Assembly: GCA_903822545.1 (NCBI GenBank)
Contig: CAIJPN010000159.1
Location: 1 to 64,000, forward strand
Source: an uncultured Anaerolineae bacterium
GTDB lineage: Bacteria > Chloroflexota > Anaerolineae > Anaerolineales > Villigracilaceae
Direction of reading: 5' to 3'
Length of the DNA stretch: 64,000 nt
The notes below the pieces were generated by a model. That model did not search any database. It saw only the letters and a list, made by a program, of their open reading frames with translations, and was not told the DNA's origin. Positions 1-8,996 of this stretch are shown piece after piece; positions within the stretch are counted from its first letter, which is position 1; the number at the start of each line of letters is the position of its first letter. The position numbers and the translations under genes were made by a program.

Positions 1-2370
1 CCGCAGACCATGTATGTTACCGAGCACTTCCAGCTCGGGCGCTTTGGCCAGGTTGTGCTTTCTGTAGATGGCCGCTTACAGCAGCCCACGAATGTCACCA
101 CCCCCGGCATTGCTGCCAATACCCTGCAAGCTGCCAACACCCTGCGCAAAATTATCCTGGATGATGCTTCCCAGGCCCAAAATCCTGACCCAATCCTGTT
201 TGCGCGCGGTGGGTTGCCTCTCAGCGCCTCTAACACCTTGCGCGGCGGTGATACCGCCACCGGCATTGTCGGGGTGTTGAATTACACCTGGGCTGGGAAC
301 TCTGCCAGCCCGAATGCTTACCGTATTCGCCCGATTAATGCTCTGGATGGTTACGTTAACTTTGAAGCAGCTAATGCCCGCCCTGCATCTGCCCCCGCGG
401 TTGGCGGCTCGCTTAAAGTCGTGGGCATGAACCTGCTCAACTTCTTCAATACCATTGCTGATAACAATGCCGCCACTCCCGGCTGCTTCCCCAGTGGTAC
501 TGATGCCGATTGCCGTGGGGCAACCACCCAGACTGAATTTGACCGCCAGTGGCCCAAAACAGTAGCCGCCATCCTTGCCCTTGATGCAGATGTGATCGGC
601 TTCAACGAAATTGAGAATGATGGCTACGATTCCACCAGCGCTATTGCTTTCCTGGTGGAAAAACTCAATGCCGCCACAGCCCCCGGCACCTATGCCTTTA
701 TCGACGCTGATGATGCCACCAGCCAGGTTAACGCCCTTGGCGTGGATGCCATCAAAGTGGGCATGATCTACAAACCTGCCAGTGTCACCCCCATCGGCCA
801 GACTGCCGTGTTAAATACGGTGGCCTTTATCAATGGCGGTGACAGTACTCCACGCAACCGCGCATCCTTGCTGCAGGCCTTTGAACAAAACAGCAGCGGC
901 GCCGTTTTCATGGTCAATATTAACCATCTCAAGAGCAAAGGCTCTGCCTGTACTGCCCCTGATGCGGGTGATGGACAGGGCAATTGTAACGTGGTGCGCG
1001 TGAACGCCGTCAATGAGTTGATGGCCTGGTTTGCCACTGACCCGACCGGCACAGGCGATCCTGATATCCTGATGGTTGGCGACTACAACTCCTACGCCAT
1101 GGAAGACCCCATTACGGTTATTAAAAATTCAGGCTTCACCAATCTGATCAGTGAATTCCTTGGCACGGACGCCTACTCGTACGTTTTTGATGGACAATGG
1201 GGCTATCTCGATCATGCCCTTGGTTCAACTTCACTGACAGCCCAAGTGACCGGAGTTGGTGATTATCACATTAACTCTGATGAACCCAGCGTTTTAGATT
1301 ATCTCGAAGATTTCAAAAGCGCCGGTCAACTGGTCAGTTTGTATGCTGCCAACCAGTTCCGCGTCTCTGACCATGACCCGGTTGTTGTCGGCCTCGAGCT
1401 TGATGCTACCTTGCCAGAAACACAAATTACAAGCACGCCATCGCTCTTCAGCAACAGTGCCACCGGCAGCTTTGTCTTTAGCAGCACAGAGAGTGGCTCT
1501 ACTTTCCAGTGCAATTTGGATAATGGAGCTTTCTCGACCTGCAGCAGCGCTTATGATTACCTCAACCTGCTTGAAGGCGAGCACACCATTGAAGTATATG
1601 CCGTTGATGCTTATGGGAATGCTGATCCATCCCCGTCCACGTATACCTGGACGGTTGACTTGACCGCTCCGGTGGTTACGGTTCCGGCCAATATCAGCGT
1701 TGTGGTCAGTGTAAAGACTGGCGCAGTGGTTAAGTTTAGCGCATCGGCCACCGATGCAATCGACCCCGCCAACCCTGTGGTTTCCTGCGATCCACCATCG
1801 GGCTCTTTGTTCGCACCGGGTGTCACCACAGTTACCTGCTCGGCAACCGATAGCGCCGGGAACAAGGGCAGCGACACCTTCACGGTTTCCGTGATTTCAA
1901 AAGTCGAGCTGCTCAAGAACAGGTGGTTTGAGTCCGCCAGTTCGAATTTCCAGCCGCTCAATTGGAGTTCAAACTACTTCATGTCTGGGCTGGATAGATT
2001 GGTTTCATCCACATTCCAGGGCGGTAAATATTCGCTCAACCTGGTCGGCAATGGCAAACCCAAAGCGATCCTTCAGAATGTGGCGATCAGCGGCAAGGCT
2101 GGAGATACTTTTGCCCTGAGTGCCTGGAGCAAGGCCAAATCTATTCCCACACTCGGCGTATATGCGGTGCAGGTCAGTTTCTTGAGTGGAACCACTGTGG
2201 TGGGCACTACTACAGCCAGCTTTGCGAATGGGATTCATGATTGGCAGAAGATTTCCAAAACGTTCACTGCTCCTGCCGATTTCACATCCATTCGCTACAT
2301 GCTGATCTTCCGCAAGGCCAGTGGCTCCGCATTGTTTGATAGCGTTAGCCTGCTTAAGATTATCCAATAA
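1..2370 (+). CDS. Extracellular endonuclease, ExeM/NucH type, with Ig-like, HYR and C-terminal binding domains (5' partial)
   Basis: The reading frame is open to the left edge (three sense codons precede the first Met at 10), so the N-terminus and any signal peptide lie outside the window. Counting from that Met, residues ~135-460 form an endonuclease/exonuclease/phosphatase fold: VGMNLLNFFNT start, catalytic-type Glu in FNEIEND (~198), GDYNSY (~356) and SDHDPVVV (~452). An Ig-like repeat (~470-550, with FQCNLDNG and AYGNAD), a HYR domain (~550-630, VTCSATDSAGN) and a carbohydrate-binding-like beta module (~640-786, KNRWFE start) follow. ExeM/NucH proteins are secreted or surface DNases that degrade extracellular DNA. 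I infer the same role here, with the C-terminal modules anchoring the enzyme. The family is clear; the substrate is inferred. Confidence 0.75.
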   Translation, partial: PQTMYVTEHFQLGRFGQVVLSVDGRLQQPTNVTTPGIAANTLQAANTLRKIILDDASQAQNPDPILFARGGLPLSASNTLRGGDTATGIVGVLNYTWAGNSASPNAYRIRPINALDGYVNFEAANARPASAPAVGGSLKVVGMNLLNFFNTIADNNAATPGCFPSGTDADCRGATTQTEFDRQWPKTVAAILALDADVIGFNEIENDGYDSTSAIAFLVEKLNAATAPGTYAFIDADDATSQVNALGVDAIKVGMIYKPASVTPIGQTAVLNTVAFINGGDSTPRNRASLLQAFEQNSSGAVFMVNINHLKSKGSACTAPDAGDGQGNCNVVRVNAVNELMAWFATDPTGTGDPDILMVGDYNSYAMEDPITVIKNSGFTNLISEFLGTDAYSYVFDGQWGYLDHALGSTSLTAQVTGVGDYHINSDEPSVLDYLEDFKSAGQLVSLYAANQFRVSDHDPVVVGLELDATLPETQITSTPSLFSNSATGSFVFSSTESGSTFQCNLDNGAFSTCSSAYDYLNLLEGEHTIEVYAVDAYGNADPSPSTYTWTVDLTAPVVTVPANISVVVSVKTGAVVKFSASATDAIDPANPVVSCDPPSGSLFAPGVTTVTCSATDSAGNKGSDTFTVSVISKVELLKNRWFESASSNFQPLNWSSNYFMSGLDRLVSSTFQGGKYSLNLVGNGKPKAILQNVAISGKAGDTFALSAWSKAKSIPTLGVYAVQVSFLSGTTVVGTTTASFANGIHDWQKISKTFTAPADFTSIRYMLIFRKASGSALFDSVSLLKIIQ

Positions 2371-2383
2371 ATGCATGACAGGC

Positions 2384-2419
2384 GTTCAGTCAGGTAAAAC
2401 AACTTTGGCCTGACTGAAC
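2384..2419. repeat. Inverted repeat after nuclease gene
   Basis: An 11-bp perfect inverted repeat (GTTCAGTCAGG at 2384-2394, CCTGACTGAAC at 2409-2419) encloses a 14-nt loop just after the nuclease stop codon. There is no T-run. It may protect the mRNA 3' end or act with the stronger terminator at 2471-2507. Confidence 0.5.
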
Positions 2420-2470
2420 TGCCCGTCTCATTTCTTGGCTACCTGATTACCAACCATCTCACTGGTTTCA

Positions 2471-2507
2471 GGGGCTGTCCACGAGGCTGGGCAGCCCCTT
2501 TTTATTT
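2471..2507 (+). terminator. Rho-independent terminator of the nuclease gene
   Basis: A GGGGCTG arm (2471-2477) pairs with CAGCCCC (2492-2498), directly followed by TTTTTATTT. This is a textbook intrinsic terminator about 100 nt downstream of the nuclease gene. Confidence 0.75.
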
Positions 2508-2652
2508 CCAGGTTCACTGCCAAAACGATTAACGGCTGAGAATGCGGAGCGCGCAGGGATAATAGGTGCGATATCAACGAAGGATCAGCTTAAAACCTGG
2601 GGTGGAAATTTGTGGCAAATGCGGCGTGATACTTTTGGTGCGCGAACGTATA

Positions 2653-3301
2653 ATGATTCAGGATGACAAATCCACTGCGCTTCTTCACCAAAGGCCCATC
2701 GCGAAGTTCGGCTGGATGCAGCTGCGCAGGCATCTGATGGCGAAAGCGTGGATCACATCCCAGGGTGTGACGGTGGTCGTTGATGAAAGCCAGCCTGCCC
2801 AAAGCGGCACAGGTGAATCTTACGCCCGGATCTGGACACCCGCGAATGCGGCAGAACTTCCAGAAGAGTATCCATCCCTGGCAAGGCTGCCGGCCTGGGT
2901 GCCGCCTGGTTATATCATGCAGGCACGCGCCGCCTTGATCTATTGGAACATGTCCCAGGAAAGTCCGTCCGCGCTGCTGGTGGAATGGCCCAACGGATGA
3001 TGATGGCAACCCGAGAGCGGATTGTGTCAGCCGGATTTATTTCAGTGTGGGTAAGGAAAACGAGCCGGAGATTGTAAAACTCCAGGAACGATCGGTTTTT
3101 ATCTTCCCCCGGCTTTTGTTGCTGGCCGATTTATCTGATCCGATCCGAAAGTGGAACCCGGAACGGGGTATTTACGACAACCGAGACCCTGATGCGCTTT
3201 TCCTGATCTGGGAATCGCATGGACAGACTTTCGAGATGTCTGCCAAGGCGCCGGATGTTTCTAAGGAAGATTTGATGCGCCTGGTAGGTTCCATCCCATA
3301 A
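2653..3301 (+). pseudogene. Frameshifted DUF4367-like gene
   Basis: Two open frames abut. The first starts at ATG 2653 (an in-frame GTG lies at 2566) and stops at 2998-3000. The second is open in the next frame from about 2990 to 3301. Read together they give ELPEEYPSLARLPAWVPPGY, then RIYFSVGKE, then LFLIWESHGQTFEMSAK...VSKEDLMRLVGSIP. That order and the ending resemble the DUF4367 domain found in regulatory or lipoprotein-like proteins. The frame change falls at the gatgatgatgg repeat (2996-3006), a plausible slippage point. It could be true decay, a sequencing error, or two small genes. I see no convincing Shine-Dalgarno sequence. A TATAAT overlaps the chosen ATG, so the true start is uncertain. 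The family link is from memory of the C-terminal motif. Confidence 0.4.
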
Positions 3302-3351
3302 ACTGCGCTATTTTCCCTTATTCCTCCCCATCTATCCTGGCGGAAAGAGTA

Positions 3352-3373
3352 CCCTCCCCCTGTGGGGGGAGGG
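3352..3373. repeat. G/C-rich palindromic repeat (short form)
   Basis: CCCTCCCCC (3352-3360), a TGT loop, then GGGGGGAGGG (3364-3373). It lies in the 124-nt convergent gap between the frameshifted gene and livF. It resembles single hairpins of the larger elements at 32896-32981 and 42980-43062. It could serve as a terminator, but it has no T-run. Confidence 0.6.
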
Positions 3374-3425
3374 CGGATTTGGAGCACGCTACAGGTAGGG
3401 CCAAAAAACGTTATTCCTGAATGAA

Positions 3426-4136
3426 TTAGTGCCCGCCCAGATAGGCTTCGATCACGCTGGGGTTTTCCAGCAGTTCATCGCCGCTGCCTTGCATGACGAT
3501 TTTGCCGGTTTCTAGCACGTAGGCCCGGTCTGCGATGGCCAGCGCCATCTGGGCGTTTTGCTCCACCAGTAGGATGCTGGTGCCTTGTTCGTTGATATCC
3601 TGGATGATGTCGAAGATTTGCTCGACCAGGATGGGGGAAAGGCCCATGGATGGTTCATCCAGCAGCAGCAGGGTGGGGTGCGCCATCAGCCCGCGCGCGA
3701 TTGCCAGCATTTGCTGTTCACCGCCCGAGAGTGTGCCGCTGACCTGGTTGCGGCGCTCTTTCAGCCGCGAAAAACGCTCAAAAGCCGATTCAATGTCCCG
3801 GTTGATGGTGGCGCGGTCAGATTGGGTGTAGGCGCCCATCTCCAGGTTTTCCCAAACTGTCATGCGCGGGAAGATTTTTCGCCCTTCCGGCACATGCACA
3901 ATGCCTTTGCGCACAATTTCCTGCGGCGGCATCTCGTGGATGGGCTGGCCCTGGAACAAAACGCTGCCCTCGCGCGGGCGCAAAATGCCGGAGATGGTGT
4001 TGAGCGTGGTGGATTTCCCCGCGCCGTTTGCGCCGATCAGCGCCACGATTTCGCCCTTTTCAAGCTCAAAGCTGATGCCTTGCAGGGCGTGGATGGCTCC
4101 GTAATGAACATTGAGATTGTCAATTTTTAGCATCAT
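3426..4136 (-). CDS. livF: Branched-chain amino acid ABC transporter ATP-binding protein LivF
   Basis: Cytoplasmic ATPase subunit of a HAAT-type importer; it hydrolyses ATP to drive uptake through LivH/LivM. The 236-aa length is typical of LivF. Walker A GANGAGKST lies near residue 36, the ABC signature LSGGEQQMLAIARGL near 137, Walker B LLLLDEPSMGL follows, and the H-loop region is LLVEQNAQ. LSGGEQQ and the short C-terminus mark LivF rather than LivG. It is the last gene of the minus-strand operon livK-H-M-G-F. Its start overlaps the end of livG by 17 nt, indicating translational coupling. The substrate could be branched-chain amino acids or another small amide or urea; sequence alone cannot decide. 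Confidence 0.9.
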   Translation of the reverse strand: MMLKIDNLNVHYGAIHALQGISFELEKGEIVALIGANGAGKSTTLNTISGILRPREGSVLFQGQPIHEMPPQEIVRKGIVHVPEGRKIFPRMTVWENLEMGAYTQSDRATINRDIESAFERFSRLKERRNQVSGTLSGGEQQMLAIARGLMAHPTLLLLDEPSMGLSPILVEQIFDIIQDINEQGTSILLVEQNAQMALAIADRAYVLETGKIVMQGSGDELLENPSVIEAYLGGH

Positions 4137-4944
4137 GGCGCTGTTTCTTCCGTTGTTGGTATTTGCGGGTCAGGGTGCTGCCGCCGGGGCCGAGATAGGC
4201 CTCGATTACGCGCTGGTTGGACTGGATATCTTTGGGCTGGCCTTCGGCGATCTTGGTGCCATAATCCAGTACGGTGATCTGGTCGGAAATATCCATAACC
4301 ACGCGCATATCGTGCTCGATCAGCAGGATGGTGATGCCCAGGGTGTCGCGCAGGCTGCGGATGAAGTGGGTCATCTTGTCGGTTTCCTGGGGGTTCATCC
4401 CGGCGGTGGGTTCATCGAGCAGCAGCAGGCGCGGCTGGTTTGCCAGGGCGCGGGCGATTTCCAGGCGGCGCTGGGCGCCATAGGGCAGGTTGCGCGCCAG
4501 GGTGTCGCCCATTCCATCCAGCCCAACAAACTTGAGCAGGCGGCGGCCTTCTTCGATGGCCTGTTTTTCTTCGTTGCGTTCACGCTTGGTGGAGAGAATT
4601 GCATCCACCCAGTTGGCGCTGAAGCGTGGATACTGCCCGAGCATGATATTTTCGATGGCAGTCATATCCCCGAACAGGCGGATGTTCTGATAGGTACGGG
4701 CAATCCCCAGGGCTGCCACCGCGAAGGTCTGCTGGCCCTGGATGGGGCTTCCGTAAAACAGGATCTGCCCATGCTCGGGCTTGTAATAGCCCGAAATGCA
4801 GTTGAACAGGGTAGTTTTCCCTGCGCCGTTGGGGCCGATGATGCTGGCGATGCTTTTTTCCGGCACGGTCAAATCCACGCTGTTGACGGCGGTCAGGCCG
4901 CCGAAAATTTTGGATACTTGTCGGGTTTCGATGCAGGCTTGCAT
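4120..4944 (-). CDS. livG: Branched-chain amino acid ABC transporter ATP-binding protein LivG
   Basis: Second ATPase of the importer, 274 aa. Walker A GPNGAGKTT lies near residue 38. The LivG-type signature LPYGAQRRLEIARAL differs from the usual LSGGQ and is diagnostic for this subfamily. Walker B LLLLDEPTAGMNP and LLIEHDMRVVM follow. It pairs with LivF as a heterodimer on the cytoplasmic face. Its start lies 3 nt after the livM stop and its end overlaps livF. A basic tail (KYQQRKKQRHDAKN) extends beyond the usual end of the domain. Confidence 0.9.
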   Translation of the reverse strand: MQACIETRQVSKIFGGLTAVNSVDLTVPEKSIASIIGPNGAGKTTLFNCISGYYKPEHGQILFYGSPIQGQQTFAVAALGIARTYQNIRLFGDMTAIENIMLGQYPRFSANWVDAILSTKRERNEEKQAIEEGRRLLKFVGLDGMGDTLARNLPYGAQRRLEIARALANQPRLLLLDEPTAGMNPQETDKMTHFIRSLRDTLGITILLIEHDMRVVMDISDQITVLDYGTKIAEGQPKDIQSNQRVIEAYLGPGGSTLTRKYQQRKKQRHDAKN

Positions 4945-4947
4945 GGC

Positions 4948-6495
4948 TCAGGCCTCCTGCCCCGATGGCGGGGTATTTTTTTCAAGGGCGGGACGTTTTG
5001 CGGGCAGGAATCCTTCGGGGCGCAGGCGCATCATCACGATCAGCAAAATCCCGAAGACCAGCATACGGTAATTTTCAATCTCGCGCAGCACTTCGGGCAG
5101 GCCTTTGAGCGCAAACGCGCCCAGGAACACACCCGGGATGTTGCCAATACCGCCCACGATCACCAGGCAGATCACATTGATGGCAACCATCAACTGGTGG
5201 TCATCTGGCCCGGTGAACTGGTTGCGCGAGGCAAACAGCGCGCCCGCCAGCCCGGCGATGGCCGCACTCAGCGCCAGCGCCAGCAGCTTAGATGTGTAGG
5301 CATTAATCCCGGTGGCGCGCGCCACGGTTTCATCCTGGTTGACCGCCACCCAGGCTTTGCCAGTGCGCGAGTTTTGCAGCCGGTAGGCCAGGAAGCTCAC
5401 CACCAGCACGGCGATAATGATCAGGTACATAAAATCCACATCCGATGTGAACGACCGCCCGAACAGGGTCGGCCCGCCAATATCGCGGATGCCGCGCGGC
5501 CCGGCCGTGTAGGGCGTCATCAGGTCAGATTTGAGCAGGATGCGCACGATTTCCGCTGCGCCCAGGGTCACAATCGCCAGGTAATCACCGCGCAGGTTCA
5601 GGATGGGCAGGCCAATTAGCAGGCCAGAAATCCCGGCAGCCAGCACGCCTAAAATCAGCGCCAGCCAGAAATTCCACATCAGGTGGTGCGGCGCAGGAGC
5701 GGTCAGCAGCGCAAATGTGTACGCGCCCACTGCAAAAAAGGCCACGTAGCCAATCACCAACTGCCCGGCCCAGCCGGTGATGATGTTCAGCCCCAGCCCC
5801 AGGATGATATAAATGCCGACCGTGCCGAGCACATAGTTCCAGTAGCCGCCCCAGGTGCGCGGCAGGATGATCAGCGCGGCGGCTACCAGCGCCAAAAAGG
5901 CATAGCGGGCAGATGGATTGTTCCTGAGCTTAATCGCCCGCTCAGAGTGGATCGCGTTAGTGTAGCTTTCTGCGGCTTTTTGGAAAAACCCCCGGACTTT
6001 GGCATTTGTCCGCAGCGTCACCGCCAGGGCAGACCCGGCCACTGATGAAACGGTCAGCAGCACCAGCGAGAGCAAGCTGCCGGTAACGGCGTCCTGCCCG
6101 AACAGGTACATCTTGATCGATTCGGGTGAGATGGCAACCAGGTAGGTGCGCACATCGATTTTGTTGGCCGCCAGCATGCCGAAAACCAGCGCGACGACTG
6201 CCGAGAAAATCCCGGTCACCAGGCCAGCCAGCAACCCGGCCACCAGCGCCGGTTTGAACTCGTCTGCGCCGGTGAGTGGGCGCCTGGCGGCGGTTGCGCC
6301 GTTCCACAGGCCCACCAGGCTGATGAAAATGACAAAAAACGGGAGCGGGGGAATGCTGCCACTGCTGACGGATGTGCCGAAAATCTTGGCGACCAGCGCT
6401 GCGCCGATCACAGTGAAACCGATCAGGAACATGGTGACAACGATCACGCCGAAGGTGATGCCAGTTTGAAATCCGTTGCGGGTGGCCGTTTTCAT
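4948..6495 (-). CDS. livM: Branched-chain amino acid ABC transporter permease LivM (long N-terminal extension)
   Basis: Inner-membrane permease of the Liv importer. I place the start at ATG 6495, behind GAGGAG with a 5-nt spacer and overlapping the livH stop as ATGA; the longer open frame up to 6762 is read-through inside livH. That gives 515 aa. The canonical LivM domain occupies about residues 225-500 (GLGLNIITGWAGQLVIGY, LNLRGDYLAIVTLGAAEI, VGGIGNIPGVFLGA). The ~220 residues before it hold about four extra hydrophobic segments and a soluble stretch, longer than the usual 300-420 aa protein. The assignment is firm; the role of the extension is unknown. Confidence 0.87.
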   Translation of the reverse strand: MKTATRNGFQTGITFGVIVVTMFLIGFTVIGAALVAKIFGTSVSSGSIPPLPFFVIFISLVGLWNGATAARRPLTGADEFKPALVAGLLAGLVTGIFSAVVALVFGMLAANKIDVRTYLVAISPESIKMYLFGQDAVTGSLLSLVLLTVSSVAGSALAVTLRTNAKVRGFFQKAAESYTNAIHSERAIKLRNNPSARYAFLALVAAALIILPRTWGGYWNYVLGTVGIYIILGLGLNIITGWAGQLVIGYVAFFAVGAYTFALLTAPAPHHLMWNFWLALILGVLAAGISGLLIGLPILNLRGDYLAIVTLGAAEIVRILLKSDLMTPYTAGPRGIRDIGGPTLFGRSFTSDVDFMYLIIIAVLVVSFLAYRLQNSRTGKAWVAVNQDETVARATGINAYTSKLLALALSAAIAGLAGALFASRNQFTGPDDHQLMVAINVICLVIVGGIGNIPGVFLGAFALKGLPEVLREIENYRMLVFGILLIVMMRLRPEGFLPAKRPALEKNTPPSGQEA

Positions 6496-7589
6496 AGTTT
6501 CTCCTCGGAGAGTTTTTCGCCCAGGATGCCCGATGGGCGCACGATCAGCACCAGCACGAGGATGGAGAATGCGATCACATCTTTCAGCTGGAAATCGATG
6601 CCCAGCGCTGCCGGGCCAAGTGATTCGAGAATGCCCAGGAACATGCCGCCGAGCATGGCGCCGGGGATGTTGCCGATGCCGCCCATCACCGCTGCGGTGA
6701 AGGCTTTTATGCCCGGCAGGAAGCCAACATAGTGGTTGACCAGCCCCATGTGGATATCCCACATGACGCCCGCTGCGCCAGCCAGCACGCCGCTGATGAT
6801 GAAGGTTTTGCTGATGACATCATCCACGTCCACACCCATCAGGTAGGCGGTGTTTTTATCTTGGGCTACGGCGCGCATGGCGCGCCCGAGTTTGGTGCGC
6901 ATGACCAGGATGTAGAGGCCGATCATCAGCAGTGCGGAAAGTACCAGTGAGAAAACACCGGTATATGAAATCAGCACCGGGTTGCCGCTGATGGTGAGAG
7001 TCCAGCCGGTGCCGCGGTCGAGAATATCGGGGTTGATAATGTTTTTACGCTGCGGGCCAAAAGCCAGCATGGAGAGGTTTTGCAGGAAGAAGGATGCGCC
7101 GATGGCTGTAATCAGCAGGATCAGGCGCGGGGCTTTGCGCAGGGGCCGGTAGGCGATTTTTTCAAGGAAAAAGCCAACTGTGGCAGAAACAAAAATCCCC
7201 ACAGCAAAGGCCAGGATGACAGAAATGATCGGGTGGGCGTTGAGAAAGTTCAGGTCTGGGTTTTCGGGTGTGGCGGCGGGGATGTAGCGCAAAAGCTCGA
7301 AGGTGAAGTATCCGCCAAAAGCGCCGAGCATCATCACTTCGCCGTGTGCAAAATTAATCATAAACATAATGCCATAAACCAGGGTGTAGCCGATGGCGAT
7401 CAGGGCATACATGCCGCCCAAGATCAAACCGGAGAGGCCGAACCGCACCCAGGTGTCGGCGCTGAAGTTGCGTTCGATTACCAGTACGGTGAAGAGCCGC
7501 CAGACGAGGAACAGGCCAATCAGCGTCCCGGCAACCGGTCGAACCAGGCGACCGTATTTCAGGAGATGTGACGATGCTTTATTTTCCAT
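6492..7589 (-). CDS. livH: Branched-chain amino acid ABC transporter permease LivH
   Basis: First permease of the importer. I prefer ATG 7589 (365 aa, MENKASSH...) with AAGG about 10 nt upstream; an in-frame Met at 7631 would add 14 residues. Multiple membrane segments carry the family motifs GLILGGMYALIAIGYTLVYG, MINFAHGEVMMLGA and GGIGNIPGAMLGG (close to the EAA-like loop that contacts the ATPases). The stop TGA overlaps the livM start. A strong stem-loop separates it from livK, as expected if binding protein and permease are made in different amounts. Confidence 0.9.
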   Translation of the reverse strand: MENKASSHLLKYGRLVRPVAGTLIGLFLVWRLFTVLVIERNFSADTWVRFGLSGLILGGMYALIAIGYTLVYGIMFMINFAHGEVMMLGAFGGYFTFELLRYIPAATPENPDLNFLNAHPIISVILAFAVGIFVSATVGFFLEKIAYRPLRKAPRLILLITAIGASFFLQNLSMLAFGPQRKNIINPDILDRGTGWTLTISGNPVLISYTGVFSLVLSALLMIGLYILVMRTKLGRAMRAVAQDKNTAYLMGVDVDDVISKTFIISGVLAGAAGVMWDIHMGLVNHYVGFLPGIKAFTAAVMGGIGNIPGAMLGGMFLGILESLGPAALGIDFQLKDVIAFSILVLVLIVRPSGILGEKLSEEKL

Positions 7590-7614
7590 AACGAATTGCC
7601 TTGTGGTAGATTTT

Positions 7615-7649
7615 GGGGATTGTCGTGGCACAACCTCACGACAATCCCC
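7615..7649 (-). promoter_or_regulatory. Stem-loop between livK and livH
   Basis: GGGGATTGTCGTG (7615-7627) and CACGACAATCCCC (7637-7649) form a 13-bp perfect stem with a 9-nt loop. There is no U-tract on the operon strand, so it looks more like an mRNA-stabilising or processing hairpin that raises livK over livHMGF than a full terminator. Confidence 0.55.
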
Positions 7650-7715
7650 GCGATGTTATCGTATCCTGGGCGTGGTTTGCAACTTGTGCAATTTGCTCAG
7701 GGTGTGAAGCTTAGG

Positions 7716-8906
7716 TTACTGGGCAGGAACCCACTCGCCGTTCTTGACGATGTAGAAGACCGGGCCGGAGGCATTGCATTCGCCGTTTTCCTGGCAGGTG
7801 ATGACGCCAGAGATGCCCTGGTAATCTTTCAGGCCGCGCACAGCCGCCACCAGCGCGCCGCGCGGAATGTAGAGGGTGTCACCCTGGACAATCGCAACAG
7901 ACTTGATGGCGGAAATCAACGCGCCGATGGCGTCATAGGAGTTCCAGGTGTAGGCGGAAAGTACGCCAGCTTCGGTGCCGTAGGCGGTTTTGTAGGCTTC
8001 GTTGAATTTTTTGATGGCTTCGGTTCCAGGCGGGATGAGGGTGGCGGAGTAAACGCCTTCACCATTTGCGCCAACCTTGCCGAGGAAATCCTTGCCGTAG
8101 ATGCCATCGCCGCCAAAGAAGACTTTGCCTTCCAAACCGGCCTGGGCCATCTGGTTGACGAGCACGGCCGCTTCAGCGTTGTAGCCGCCAAAGTAGAGCG
8201 CATCGGGGTTGGTGGATGCCACGGCTGCCAGTGGGGCGCTGTAATCTGATTCGCCGGGGGTGACGGCTTCAAACGCCACAGCTTCGCCGCCGAGGGAGAT
8301 GAAGGTTTCCTTCACAACATTGGCGAGGCCCTGGCCGTAATCGGAACCATCGTGCATGAGCGCCAGTTTGCGGACGCCGAGCTTTTCATATAGATACTTG
8401 GCTGCGCCCTGACCCTGGACGGTGTCGGTGAATGCGCTGCGGTTGAAGACCTTGGAACCTTTGCTGGTCAGATCGGGGTTGGTCGCGGAGGGCGACATCA
8501 TCGGGATGCCAGCTTTTTCGTAGATCGGCATGGCAGCGGCAGTCGCGCCAGAGAAGGCATGACCGGCCATCGCCACGAAGGTTGTGTCGGCAACAAGCTT
8601 GTTGGAGACAGCCGCGCCACCTTCAGCGCCACCGCCGTCATCTTCCACGGCCAGTTCTACTTTCCAACCCTGGACATCGCCCATATCGGCAACAGCCAGT
8701 TTCATGGCGTTAGACATGTCGATACCAAACTGGGAATAATCGCCAGTCATCGGGCCAGCATAACCGATTTTAACGGTCTGGCCTTTGGCGATCTTGGCGC
8801 AGCCGAGTTCGGCTTTACAGGCATCCGGTTCCGCGGCGGCGGACGGGCCACAGGCCGCCAAAACGAGCATGGCAACCAACATCAGGACAAATAGTACTTT
8901 TTTCAT
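7716..8906 (-). CDS. livK: Branched-chain amino acid ABC transporter substrate-binding lipoprotein LivK/LivJ
   Basis: Extracytoplasmic solute receptor, 396 aa. The signal sequence MKKVLFVLMLVAMLVLAAC ends in a lipobox (VLAAC, Cys19), so the mature protein is lipid-anchored. A short Cys-containing segment (EPDACKAELGCAK) precedes the type I periplasmic-binding fold that starts at VKIGYAGPMTGDYSQFG and continues through MAGHAFSGAT, PSATNPDLT, LMHDGSDYGQGLA and LYFGGYNAEA. The Shine-Dalgarno is AGAGGAG before ATG 8906. It is the first gene of the liv operon. The ligand is probably an aliphatic amino acid, but this fold also serves amides and urea. Confidence 0.88.
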   Translation of the reverse strand: MKKVLFVLMLVAMLVLAACGPSAAAEPDACKAELGCAKIAKGQTVKIGYAGPMTGDYSQFGIDMSNAMKLAVADMGDVQGWKVELAVEDDGGGAEGGAAVSNKLVADTTFVAMAGHAFSGATAAAMPIYEKAGIPMMSPSATNPDLTSKGSKVFNRSAFTDTVQGQGAAKYLYEKLGVRKLALMHDGSDYGQGLANVVKETFISLGGEAVAFEAVTPGESDYSAPLAAVASTNPDALYFGGYNAEAAVLVNQMAQAGLEGKVFFGGDGIYGKDFLGKVGANGEGVYSATLIPPGTEAIKKFNEAYKTAYGTEAGVLSAYTWNSYDAIGALISAIKSVAIVQGDTLYIPRGALVAAVRGLKDYQGISGVITCQENGECNASGPVFYIVKNGEWVPAQ

Positions 8907-8996
8907 GTTTCTTTCTCCTCTTGAGATTTTTTTACCTTGCCAGGCAGCCCTTGCGTTGGTTGTGACTTTTCTGCTGCCTGTAATGGTCGTAGGTTG

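Noticed and set aside
4111-5619. 502-aa plus-strand open frame
   Set aside because: It lies antisense to livG and livM, both with clear motifs and start sites. Low-complexity composition (many His, Gln, Gly) is typical of a shadow frame in GC-rich genes.
6496-6762. N-terminal extension of livM to the first possible start
   Set aside because: It reads through livH out of frame and has no ribosome-binding site, whereas ATG 6495 has a good one and overlaps the livH stop.
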